Assembly: GCA_910586015.1 (NCBI GenBank)
Contig: CAJUGJ010000002.1
Span: 1 to 64,000 of the forward strand
Reading direction: 5' to 3'
Length of the DNA: 64,000 bases
Source: an uncultured Lachnospiraceae bacterium
Lineage (GTDB): Bacteria; Bacillota; Clostridia; Lachnospirales; Lachnospiraceae
Within the stretch, counting starts at the first letter, position 1. Each line of letters starts with the position of its first letter. The notes under the pieces were generated by a model. That model did not search any database. It was not told the origin of the DNA and was given only the letters and a program-made list of their open reading frames with translations. The translations under genes and the position numbers were made by a program. Shown here in pieces: positions 1-7,760 of this stretch.

Positions 1-954
1 GACTTGTCTTCCATCACTTAATGTAAAACTATTATCCATTGTATAACTGGTATCTACGCCAAACTGTATTAATGTTTTAGGTTCCGATAGACCTTTTTTA
101 TCATATATTTCAATTCCATTCTTTGTCAAGACAAAAATCTGATCTAAAGTAGTCGAATAATATACTAAACGATTACCCATAATTATTTTCTCCCACAATG
201 GGTGTTCCTCTTCTACCTTCAATCGAGAAAGCGTATTATCTGTTAGTAAAAAAACAGATTCTTGCTCAATCCAAAAATCAGAACAATTCTCTATCTCTCG
301 AACTAAATTTCCACTATGATCAAAAATCAATAAAAAATTACTTGACAATCGATATTGGATATAAATATACTTTTCATCTATCTGTATTTTCGAAACGGAA
401 GATAGCGGATTCATATAATTATCATTTTGAATTCGTTGTGTAAATTCTGAAAGCATAATTTTCTTTTTCGGCTTGGTGGTATTTGGTTCAAATCCCAAAA
501 TATAAAATTCCTCGTTCTCATATAGCAGCAGCCAGATCGTTCCCTGCTGATCGATAGAAAAACAAACACTGTTACTATAATTATAATGTGAATCTAATTC
601 AAGATATATTTCTTTTGTATCTAATTGTAGTATTTTTGTTTCTTCTATATAGTAAATTTTATCGTTAAAAATAGAAATATAGTTTTCTATTCCATTTGTC
701 ATATCAAGCTCAGCATAGTTTTCTTCATAAAACTTTCCCGTTGATAATGATATAGTATCTAGTTTAGAAGACTTTTCTGGTTCTTGTAATTCTGGATTAG
801 TTGATGGTGTCTGGCTTTGTGTGATTGGAGTTGGATTTACAGAGGTTAGATTTTCCTCTTGTTTGTTATCTTTATGTTTTAATAATAAGACACCACTGAC
901 AATAATCACAAGTAATAGTCCTGACAAAATACCTATTTTTATTTTATTGCTCAC
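1..954 (-). CDS. Membrane-anchored extracellular protein of unknown function (partial, 3' end outside window)
   Basis: An open frame runs from a GTG start at 954 to the window edge without a stop (318 codons seen). AGGAGG sits six bases before the GTG and fixes the start. Residues about 5-26 form one hydrophobic segment (IGILSGLLLVIIVSGVLLL), followed by a polar linker rich in Thr, Pro and Gln. The rest is a soluble region with short beta-strand-like repeats such as YIYIQYRLSS and GIEIYDKKG, which suggests a beta-propeller fold; that is inference. I do not recognise the family. It lies downstream of the CXXX peptide on the same strand but behind a hairpin, so shared transcription is uncertain. 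Confidence 0.7.
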   Translation of the reverse strand, partial: MSNKIKIGILSGLLLVIIVSGVLLLKHKDNKQEENLTSVNPTPITQSQTPSTNPELQEPEKSSKLDTISLSTGKFYEENYAELDMTNGIENYISIFNDKIYYIEETKILQLDTKEIYLELDSHYNYSNSVCFSIDQQGTIWLLLYENEEFYILGFEPNTTKPKKKIMLSEFTQRIQNDNYMNPLSSVSKIQIDEKYIYIQYRLSSNFLLIFDHSGNLVREIENCSDFWIEQESVFLLTDNTLSRLKVEEEHPLWEKIIMGNRLVYYSTTLDQIFVLTKNGIEIYDKKGLSEPKTLIQFGVDTSYTMDNSFTLSDGRQV

Positions 955-1061
955 TGTTAGCCTCCTTATTGTGAATGGCTTCTCCTCTTTTCTGTGCCTT
1001 TTACACAGACACAAACTTATTGATTGAATTTTCAATCTTTCCTGAATTATTCTTTACTAAA

Positions 1062-1106
1062 ACCACCTTTTATGTATAGTATTATAGCTTAAACATAAAA
1101 GGTGGT
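1062..1106 (-). terminator. Hairpin ending the CXXX peptide operon
   Basis: A 14-bp perfect inverted repeat (1062-1075 with 1093-1106, arm ACCACCTTTTATGT) lies just past the Cys-rich peptide gene. The minus-strand tail is only TTTT, while the plus side has a longer T-run, so terminator strength is uncertain. Confidence 0.6.
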
Positions 1107-1154
1107 ATATTCTTTTTTTACTTATAAAAATTCATACTGGTTATAATTTCCTGT

Positions 1155-1433
1155 TTAAATTCCAACAATGTGTCCTAAACTTCCAGAACATCCATCTTTA
1201 CAGCCAGCACTACATGTGCTTGAACAACTGCTGCTACACATAATAGAACATCTATTTGAACATCCTGAACAAGTTGAAATACAATCTTCTTTACAACTTC
1301 CACTACATGAACTAGTACAAGTAAGTCCACAACCTGTTGTACAACTATTCCCACAGTTTCCAGTACATGAACCACTACAGCCGCTACAAATATCTCTTGG
1401 GCTTATGTTTTGTCCTATTTTGCTAGAATACAT
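1155..1433 (-). CDS. CXXX-repeat Cys-rich peptide, putative RiPP precursor
   Basis: A 92-residue peptide with a short leader-like N-terminus (residues 1-15, MYSSKIGQNISPRDI), then 18 cysteines. Cys 19-55 and Cys 58-82 recur every fourth residue with Ser, Gly and Thr between them. The phase breaks at two CSGCS segments (residues 16-20 and 55-59). The tail SGSLGHIVGI has no Cys. AGGAGG lies seven bases before the ATG. It is the last gene of an operon encoding a radical SAM/SPASM protein, a small accessory protein and an ABC exporter, which matches the CXXX-repeat target peptides described with radical SAM maturases. The modification itself (for example a thioether) is inference. Confidence 0.85.
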   Translation of the reverse strand: MYSSKIGQNISPRDICSGCSGSCTGNCGNSCTTGCGLTCTSSCSGSCKEDCISTCSGCSNRCSIMCSSSCSSTCSAGCKDGCSGSLGHIVGI

Positions 1434-1458
1434 ATCTTTTTCCTCCTTTCTTTTATTG

Positions 1459-3240
1459 TCATTTACATCCTACATCTTCTTCTGACTGCTGTTTAAACAT
1501 ATCGCAGTATAGTAAAGATGTATGGAGTAATTCTTCATGGGTACCGCTATCAGTTATTTTTTTATCCTCTAGTAAAAATATTTTTTTACTTTCTATCACA
1601 GAAGTCAGTCTATGTGTTACCATTAATACTATTTTTTCTTTTGCTAATTGTTTCAGGATTGCTATGATCTCTTTTTCTGCTTTTCCATCTAAATCTGAAG
1701 TTATCTCATCCAAGAGATAGATTTTAGGATTACAAAGTATTGCTCTTGCAATTCCTAACTTCTGTTTTTGTCCACTAGAAAGCAGTTTTCCATTTTCTCC
1801 TGTCTTGGTCTGATAGTGTTCTGGAAGATGTTGAATGAACTCATCTAGCCCTGCCATTGTACAGGCTCTTTTTATATCTGATTCTTCTGCCTGTGGATTT
1901 GCAATCAGCAGATTTTCTAAAATGGATTTGTTCATAATGTAAGGTTCTTTAGGTATGTAGGCGATTTGTCTTCTTAATAGTTTTATATCAATCTCAGAAC
2001 AATTCCATCCATCTATCCGTATTTCTCCAGATTCTGTATTATAATATTTAATTAATAACTTTAGAATACTTGTTTTTCCTGAACCATTCACCCCTACAAT
2101 CGAATATAATCCTTTTCCTCTAAGTTCTAAATCTAGTTCATCTAATATTCTTTCCTTTTCTTTTGTATATCGAAAACAAATTTGGTGTAATAGAATACTT
2201 TCTCCTAAAAGAGAAAATCCCTCTGGTATTTTTCTATATTCTTCCTGTTCATCTGGCTCATTTTGCATTTTATGAATTCGCTCCATACTGATAATTACAT
2301 TTTGAGCCTGAATATTAAGTGCAAGAAGCTGTGAAATCGCTCCATTGAGCCGTCCTATATAAGTCATATAAGACACCATATCCCCAATACTAAAACTGCC
2401 TTTCATAATTAACCGGGCAGATGTATAAATTAAAATGAGTATGGAAGAACAAGAAATAACAGAAGATAATATACTTTGTATATTACTGATTCTTTTTTCT
2501 TTACGAATTAATTCCCATTGTTCTCGAATGAATCCGTGATATTCCCCTTCTATGGCATCTTCCCTGCTATATGCCCGAAAACCTATAATATTAGATAGTG
2601 TTTCCACCAAAAAACTTGAAAATCTATCTCCAAATTCCTTTTGTCCCTTATGTAACTGACGGTAATACTTTCTAAAAAACAAATTTATAAAAATAAATAA
2701 GGGAACAAACAATAAGGATATCATAGTAAGTGTTTTTGATAATTGAAGTACAAAAATGAACGCTACAATTAAGTTAAAAATAATTGTAATAATAGAAGTA
2801 GCTACATTTATAAAATACTCTACAATCGTACTTGCATCTGAATTTAGACGTGTCATTAATTCGCCGATCTGATACTGATCTAACCTGACACACTTCATTC
2901 GAATTATCTTGTGAAATAGATTATCTTTTACATGATTTGTAATACGATATGTAAGCCATTCACCAAAATAAGTTTCTAATAAACTAAGTAATAAGCTTCC
3001 TATTGTAATAAAAAAGTATAAAAATAAAAGTTTTGGAAGTTTATCGGCATTTCCTGTTGTTGTATAATCGATAATCTTTCCATAGAGATATGGCGTGATA
3101 TTGGTTATAAGAATACCAACTGCAATTAAGCCTAACAGAAGAAGAATAAATTTTAATTCCTTAGAAAAATATTGTTTGTAAAAGTCGTAAAACTCTTTTT
3201 TATTATTCAGATTCTTCTGTGATTTAGCTTTTTTCTTCAT
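1459..3240 (-). CDS. ABC transporter, membrane and ATPase domains fused (peptide exporter)
   Basis: 593 residues: six predicted membrane helices (about 28-310), then an ATPase domain with Walker A GVNGSGKT (383-390), signature LSSGQ (487-491), Walker B IYLLDE (507-512) and switch His543. It has the layout of a type IV exporter half-transporter and probably works as a homodimer. No C39 peptidase domain precedes the first helix, so it does not obviously cleave a leader. Its start overlaps the preceding 86-residue gene by four bases (ATGA), and the peptide gene begins 25 bases after its stop. Export of the modified Cys-rich peptide is the likely role, inferred from context. Confidence 0.88.
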   Translation of the reverse strand: MKKKAKSQKNLNNKKEFYDFYKQYFSKELKFILLLLGLIAVGILITNITPYLYGKIIDYTTTGNADKLPKLLFLYFFITIGSLLLSLLETYFGEWLTYRITNHVKDNLFHKIIRMKCVRLDQYQIGELMTRLNSDASTIVEYFINVATSIITIIFNLIVAFIFVLQLSKTLTMISLLFVPLFIFINLFFRKYYRQLHKGQKEFGDRFSSFLVETLSNIIGFRAYSREDAIEGEYHGFIREQWELIRKEKRISNIQSILSSVISCSSILILIYTSARLIMKGSFSIGDMVSYMTYIGRLNGAISQLLALNIQAQNVIISMERIHKMQNEPDEQEEYRKIPEGFSLLGESILLHQICFRYTKEKERILDELDLELRGKGLYSIVGVNGSGKTSILKLLIKYYNTESGEIRIDGWNCSEIDIKLLRRQIAYIPKEPYIMNKSILENLLIANPQAEESDIKRACTMAGLDEFIQHLPEHYQTKTGENGKLLSSGQKQKLGIARAILCNPKIYLLDEITSDLDGKAEKEIIAILKQLAKEKIVLMVTHRLTSVIESKKIFLLEDKKITDSGTHEELLHTSLLYCDMFKQQSEEDVGCK

Positions 3241-3497
3241 TGTGCAATCACTTGTGCTTCATGAAAATCAACATAAAAATTCCCCTGTCCCCAGCTATAT
3301 GTTTGATTCATTCTATCCCACCACTCTTGAAACAGACGACATTGTTTTCCATAATCAGCAAGAAGTTTTTGATAGCGTGCCTCATCTTCTTCCTGAGTTA
3401 TAATTTTAAGCAGATTTTCCAGAGCTATTTTTTTCTCAAATAATTCTTCAATTTCTTTTAATTCATTTTCCTTTAACTGATGTACAACTTTACTCAT
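3237..3497 (-). CDS. CXXX repeat peptide modification system protein (small accessory)
   Basis: An 86-residue mostly helical protein. Residues about 5-60 are charged and coiled-coil-like (LKEIEELFEKKIALENLL), followed by an aromatic end (WWDRMNQTYSWGQGNFYVDF). A GGAGG site precedes the ATG. It sits 33 bases after the radical SAM gene and overlaps the ABC transporter start. Size, composition and position fit the small proteins recorded beside CXXX-repeat radical SAM maturases; its biochemical role is unknown. Binding or delivery of the precursor is possible. It does not look like a PqqD-type RRE domain by eye. Confidence 0.7.
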   Translation of the reverse strand: MSKVVHQLKENELKEIEELFEKKIALENLLKIITQEEDEARYQKLLADYGKQCRLFQEWWDRMNQTYSWGQGNFYVDFHEAQVIAQ

Positions 3498-3530
3498 TCT
3501 TTTTTCCTCCAGTTTATTATTTTTCTTTTT

Positions 3531-5687
3531 CTACTGTTTATATCTATAATAAGTTTTTTTATTGGGGTCTATTTTATCAATCTTAACAATAGGATCTCTA
3601 TAATCTATTTCTTTTAAAACATTCCCATTGCTTCCACGTCCTGTCCTTTTTTGATACCAGAGGGTTACTTCTCGTTCAATATGGCTTTTTCTGCACTGAT
3701 AGGAAGGTGAAACATTTACTTCATTGGTAGCTTTTTTATTTGTATAAATACAATTTCTGCATTGATAGGTATCACAATTTTGACAAATAGGCTGAAATTG
3801 ATGTGTATAAAGCTTTGCATTTTTTAAATGAATTAACCCTTGCGAAATGGTTCCTACAGATGGCTCTAAATTTTCTGCATAGATCCCTGCACAAGTATAA
3901 AGTTTTTGATCTGCTGTATAGATAAAACTTCTCTCTCCTGCACGACAGTTATCAAAATGGTTTAGATAGCAAAGATCACTGATCAAATTACATTCTCTTT
4001 CTTCATTTCTATTTATGTATTCTTCCATTTTCTCTGCAATTTTCATAAGTTCTTTTTTATATAATTCTTCTGGAAATTGTGGTGATAAGTTTAATATATT
4101 CACATTCACTCTAACTGCTTTCTCAAATAAACAGATTACCAAACTACTAAGATATTTGATATCTTCTTGGTGAATATTTAATATAGCATTATTTAATTTT
4201 TCTACTGGTAGATTTACTGTTTGTTTATCGAATACACAAAGTATGTTATGAAAATAATTCTTTGCTTCTTCATATTTTGGTGCAGGTATAATATGTTCAA
4301 TATAAATTTCATCCATCACTGGTATCTTAGGGATTTGAATGGTACTTTTTGAATGTACAAATACTGGTCGGAAAAATTCCTTCCTACAAAAATTTAAACC
4401 TTCTTCTATCTGTTCCTTTGTCATATAAGTTTTTGAAACTATATTGTTGTTATCATAACAACAATAGGTAATATAATCATCTGCTAAAAGAAAATAGAGT
4501 TTACGGTATTGACCATTATCTTCTCTTTCTATTCCATACATAGAAGAAAGTCTGCCAAAATAATATTCATTTGCTCTTACTCTTGCCTTGTGCATTTTGC
4601 AGATATATTTTGCTCTTTGATAATTTGTTTCTGTATCGGCAACATCATAATTAAACCCTTGACAATGGGAACATCCACTTCCAATTGGACATCTGTTACA
4701 TTCCTCGTCACTTTGCAGTCGATTAGACGCTACCATAAAAGGTCTGACCCTTTCCATATCAATTCCCTGAGAAATATCTCCTATCAGCCATTCTTTTTTA
4801 TTATTCATAGAATAGTCTTTATACCGTAAACAAGGATATAATAATCCCGAAGGCCCAATTGCTATCATCTGACCAGCACCGCAGGAAGTACGATCTAATA
4901 GATCCTCATTTTCATAAGCCCCTAGATCCTCAGAAAAAAAGCTGCAATAATATTTGTCAAATAGTTGATTTTCTAAAATATAGTCTGCTAACTGCTTTAG
5001 TTGTTCTTCAAAAATGAGTTCATCTCCTTCTTTCCAAACATCTTCAAAAACAACATTTGCAGCTACTTCTGTAATACCATTGTCCCATAAGTTTATGATA
5101 CTCTCTTTTAAAAAAAGTAAATCATCACTTGCAAAAGTTACTTTTGTTGTCGGTGAACTTTGTTGAAGATATAGTGGTATACTTTTTATAATACTATCAT
5201 AAGATCCTTTTCCGTCTGGAAACACGCGTTGTAAATCATGTTTTTCTTTTGTTCCATCTAGTGTAATTCCAATCGAAGTTTTATTCTTATTCTTTTTAAT
5301 ATAATTTTGTACCTCAGGACTAGAATAATTTACTCCATTTGTAGAAATACTTATTCTGTAGTTCCAAAACCAAGGATGATTTAAGTCATAGGTTTTTATT
5401 TTAAAATAATCTGTAATCTGATCAATTAATTCTGTTTCTAAAAATGGCTCGCCTCCAATAAATTCAATAATAACTGCGGGCGTATAATTAATATCTGCTG
5501 AAAGTATATAGTCAATAAACTGCTTCGCTGTCTCAAAGTTCATTTTTTTCCCAGACGATTTATGAGTAATATAACAGTATTTACATCTTAAATTACAATC
5601 TTCTGTAACAATAAATGTTAAAGTTTGTGCCATTCCCTCTTTCCATATAGGAATAGGAGAACCTACTTTATATTTCCTTTTTTTCAT
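3531..5687 (-). CDS. Radical SAM/SPASM peptide maturase with duplicated SPASM region (CXXX-repeat target family)
   Basis: 718 residues. The N-terminal radical SAM domain carries C31xxxC35xxC38 for the SAM-binding [4Fe-4S] cluster and GGEP at 78-81. A SPASM region follows (C269, C286, C330, C333, C339, C342, C363). The second half (about 395-718) has no CxxxCxxC but ends in a second cluster with nearly the same spacing: C581, C599, C635, C638, C643, C646, C665. This looks like an active maturase fused to a degenerate second maturase half. It opens the operon for the 86-residue protein, the ABC exporter and the Cys-rich peptide, its probable substrate. Known SPASM maturases make thioether or C-C links; which is made here is unknown. 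Confidence 0.88.
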   Translation of the reverse strand: MKKRKYKVGSPIPIWKEGMAQTLTFIVTEDCNLRCKYCYITHKSSGKKMNFETAKQFIDYILSADINYTPAVIIEFIGGEPFLETELIDQITDYFKIKTYDLNHPWFWNYRISISTNGVNYSSPEVQNYIKKNKNKTSIGITLDGTKEKHDLQRVFPDGKGSYDSIIKSIPLYLQQSSPTTKVTFASDDLLFLKESIINLWDNGITEVAANVVFEDVWKEGDELIFEEQLKQLADYILENQLFDKYYCSFFSEDLGAYENEDLLDRTSCGAGQMIAIGPSGLLYPCLRYKDYSMNNKKEWLIGDISQGIDMERVRPFMVASNRLQSDEECNRCPIGSGCSHCQGFNYDVADTETNYQRAKYICKMHKARVRANEYYFGRLSSMYGIEREDNGQYRKLYFLLADDYITYCCYDNNNIVSKTYMTKEQIEEGLNFCRKEFFRPVFVHSKSTIQIPKIPVMDEIYIEHIIPAPKYEEAKNYFHNILCVFDKQTVNLPVEKLNNAILNIHQEDIKYLSSLVICLFEKAVRVNVNILNLSPQFPEELYKKELMKIAEKMEEYINRNEERECNLISDLCYLNHFDNCRAGERSFIYTADQKLYTCAGIYAENLEPSVGTISQGLIHLKNAKLYTHQFQPICQNCDTYQCRNCIYTNKKATNEVNVSPSYQCRKSHIEREVTLWYQKRTGRGSNGNVLKEIDYRDPIVKIDKIDPNKKTYYRYKQ

Positions 5688-5720
5688 TCTTTTGTCCTTT
5701 CATTATTTTATCAGATGCTT

Positions 5721-5734
5721 TATCTTATAAGATA
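5721..5734. promoter_or_regulatory. 14-bp palindrome at the predicted start of the RiPP operon
   Basis: TATCTTATAAGATA is a perfect palindrome beginning two bases past the predicted -10 box, so it covers the expected transcription start. This is a typical operator position. The adjacent two-HTH regulator is the obvious candidate ligand (inference). Confidence 0.5.
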
Positions 5735-5735
5735 T

Positions 5736-5764
5736 ATTATAAAATTTCCAATAATAAAATACAA
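5736..5764 (-). promoter_or_regulatory. Predicted sigma-A promoter of the radical SAM operon
   Basis: On the minus strand TTGTAT (5759-5764) and TATAAT (5736-5741) are separated by 17 bases. The -35 box lies in the 5'-proximal arm of the hairpin that ends the regulator gene. Confidence 0.6.
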
Positions 5765-5811
5765 TATCAGATCTGTAAAATTTATTTTTTACAGATCTGA
5801 TATTGTATTTT
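5756..5811 (-). terminator. 25-bp perfect hairpin after the regulator gene
   Basis: Arms 5756-5780 and 5787-5811 pair perfectly around a six-base loop, about 20 bases after the regulator stop, and the arm ends in TTTT. It should end regulator transcription and insulate the radical SAM operon. Confidence 0.75.
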
Positions 5812-5831
5812 TTAAAGATTTATATATAATT

Positions 5832-7580
5832 TTATTCCTTAAAAATACTTTTTAATACTTCTAGTTGTTTAAGATAGACTTCTTTTTTCTCTTCTTTTTT
5901 ATCAATATTTTTTATTAATCTATACAAAAACTTTTTAATACTAAAAATATCTTCTAATTTCCATGCCAATAAAAGTCCCTGAAAAAAAACTTCATCTGCT
6001 TTTTTATATTCCTTTTTTTCTTGTAATAAGATTCCATAATAATATATTAAACGATTATATTGTTTATCATAAAGAACTTCTTTCTTTTTTGTTGTTTGAG
6101 TAAACCATATACTCCACTGTTTTAATAATTTAGATACTATATCATATTTTTTTAATGCTATACAGCTATCTATAAAACATACTAATATTCTTTGTTCAAG
6201 ATCAAAAAGCTGGCAGCCAGAAAAGTCTATGTTTTGTATGTGTAATTTATCGAACCCTAAAATATCAGCAATTATCTCAATTTCTTCTTCATAGTTTACT
6301 TTATGTAATAGAAAGTCTATCTTTAATTTTTCATATTTTAAATATTGTATATTATATAAAAATTTATAAAACAGTGAACTTTCCAAACAATCTAATTGCT
6401 GTTTGGCATCCTCTATCCTATTTTTATCAATTAATTGATCTATTTTTTCTAAATAATTAAAATCTTTATAATTGTTTGAGATAAAAATTGGATGGTATCT
6501 TGTCGGCATAATATCAAGTCGACTTAAAATTTTATTTCTAGTTTTTTTACCTGTTACAGTTTTTGCATTTTCTGTTTTGGATAAGGTTGATTGGCTACAG
6601 GAAATACTAGCTAATTTTTCTTGACTTAAATGTAAAAGCTGTCTTCTTTGATATATGACATCTGCCAGAGAAAATACAAATTGTTCGTTATAAGTTGGAA
6701 TCCATTCTCTTTTCTTTATATCTGGGTGATAGGTTTCTATAAGAGAATCTAAAGAAAAGACTTTTTGTCTTTTTATTTTTTTATCTTTTATTTTTACTTC
6801 CATATGTAACAATTCAGAAAGAAAAGATAGTTGCTTCATTTTTTTTAGAAGGTTAATTGCTTTTTCACAATAAAATTGTGCTTGTTCTAATTCGCCACTT
6901 TCATAGTAAGAATTACATATCCAATAAGAAAGTTGTGGATATAATTTTATCTTTTCATTTTCATCATATGAATTTTCATCCAAATATCTTATTAAACTAT
7001 CATACCAACGAAACGCACTTAATTTTTTTCCACTTTTTTCGAAAAGCAAAGCATATAGTTCAAGCATAAAAAATTCAATTAAACTAAATCTTCTATCTTT
7101 TAAAATAGATAGATCCACTTCCTCATTTTTTGTATCTATTATCTTTATTGTCATTGACAGAGTTTCCAGAATCTTCTCTTTTACTTTTTCAGGATCAGAC
7201 TTTTTCTTAAATTCAATGATACTCTGCTGAAACAGTAAATATTGTTTATGTAATTTATAATAGTTATCTTGTATCAATGGATAAGTTTTTATTTGTGCTT
7301 GTGCTTTTTTCAGATCATTATTATTAATTGCTGTTTGAATTTCGAAACGTTTTAAATATAATCCGTATTCTTCTTTCGTTAAAATAACCTCAAATTTATC
7401 TGTACACAATCCAAGTCTTTGTAAAATACTATCAATTAATAACTTATCTCCCTCTCTTTTTCCATTTTCAATCATAGAAGCCATTGCATCCGAACACAGT
7501 CCATTATAGAGAATTTTGCTACTTAATTCTTGAACCTTTCTCACATTTTGAATTAAAGATCCAATTATATTCTCATTCAT
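5832..7580 (-). CDS. Transcriptional regulator with two XRE-type HTH domains and TPR-like repeats
   Basis: 582 residues. An Rgg-like HTH lies at about 7-57 (LIQNVRKVQELSSKILYNG then SDAMASMIENGKR). A helical TPR-like region follows (about 80-295). A second XRE HTH lies at about 305-357 (QRRQLLHLSQEKLASISC then STLSKTENAK), and more helical repeats run to the end. HTH plus TPR proteins of Gram-positives often sense small peptides; that is family knowledge and not shown here. Transcribed just ahead of the RiPP operon in the same direction, with its own promoter and terminator, it is the likely cluster regulator. Carrying two HTH units in one chain is unusual. Confidence 0.75.
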   Translation of the reverse strand: MNENIIGSLIQNVRKVQELSSKILYNGLCSDAMASMIENGKREGDKLLIDSILQRLGLCTDKFEVILTKEEYGLYLKRFEIQTAINNNDLKKAQAQIKTYPLIQDNYYKLHKQYLLFQQSIIEFKKKSDPEKVKEKILETLSMTIKIIDTKNEEVDLSILKDRRFSLIEFFMLELYALLFEKSGKKLSAFRWYDSLIRYLDENSYDENEKIKLYPQLSYWICNSYYESGELEQAQFYCEKAINLLKKMKQLSFLSELLHMEVKIKDKKIKRQKVFSLDSLIETYHPDIKKREWIPTYNEQFVFSLADVIYQRRQLLHLSQEKLASISCSQSTLSKTENAKTVTGKKTRNKILSRLDIMPTRYHPIFISNNYKDFNYLEKIDQLIDKNRIEDAKQQLDCLESSLFYKFLYNIQYLKYEKLKIDFLLHKVNYEEEIEIIADILGFDKLHIQNIDFSGCQLFDLEQRILVCFIDSCIALKKYDIVSKLLKQWSIWFTQTTKKKEVLYDKQYNRLIYYYGILLQEKKEYKKADEVFFQGLLLAWKLEDIFSIKKFLYRLIKNIDKKEEKKEVYLKQLEVLKSIFKE

Positions 7581-7642
7581 CCTGTATTTTCCCCTTAAAC
7601 GTTTATTATGTATTGACTATTTTCATAATAAGTATTAATAAA

Positions 7643-7672
7643 TATTATCATAATAAAGGTAAATTTGTCAAT
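7643..7672 (-). promoter_or_regulatory. Predicted promoter of the two-HTH regulator
   Basis: TTGACA (7667-7672) is followed by TAATAT (18-base spacer) or GATAAT (16-base spacer) on the minus strand. TTATTATGA occurs twice as a direct repeat across and downstream of the -10 region. Confidence 0.5.
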
Positions 7673-7711
7673 CTTTATATCTAGGGCTTCCACAGCAAAT
7701 ACACAAATAAA

Positions 7712-7749
7712 AAAGACTGAGTATAGTTTAATCTGTATACTCAGTCTTT
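7712..7749 (-). terminator. Terminator of the sortase/surface-protein operon
   Basis: A 14-bp perfect inverted repeat (7712-7725 with 7736-7749) is followed on the minus strand by a run of six T, 12 bases after the surface-protein stop. Confidence 0.85.
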
Positions 7750-7760
7750 CTATTTTTCAT

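Noticed and set aside
1168..1485. Plus-strand 105-residue ORF opposite the CXXX peptide
   Set aside because: It mirrors the repetitive Cys codons on the other strand (His/Leu/Gln pattern) and lacks a ribosome site; the minus frame has AGGAGG and operon context.
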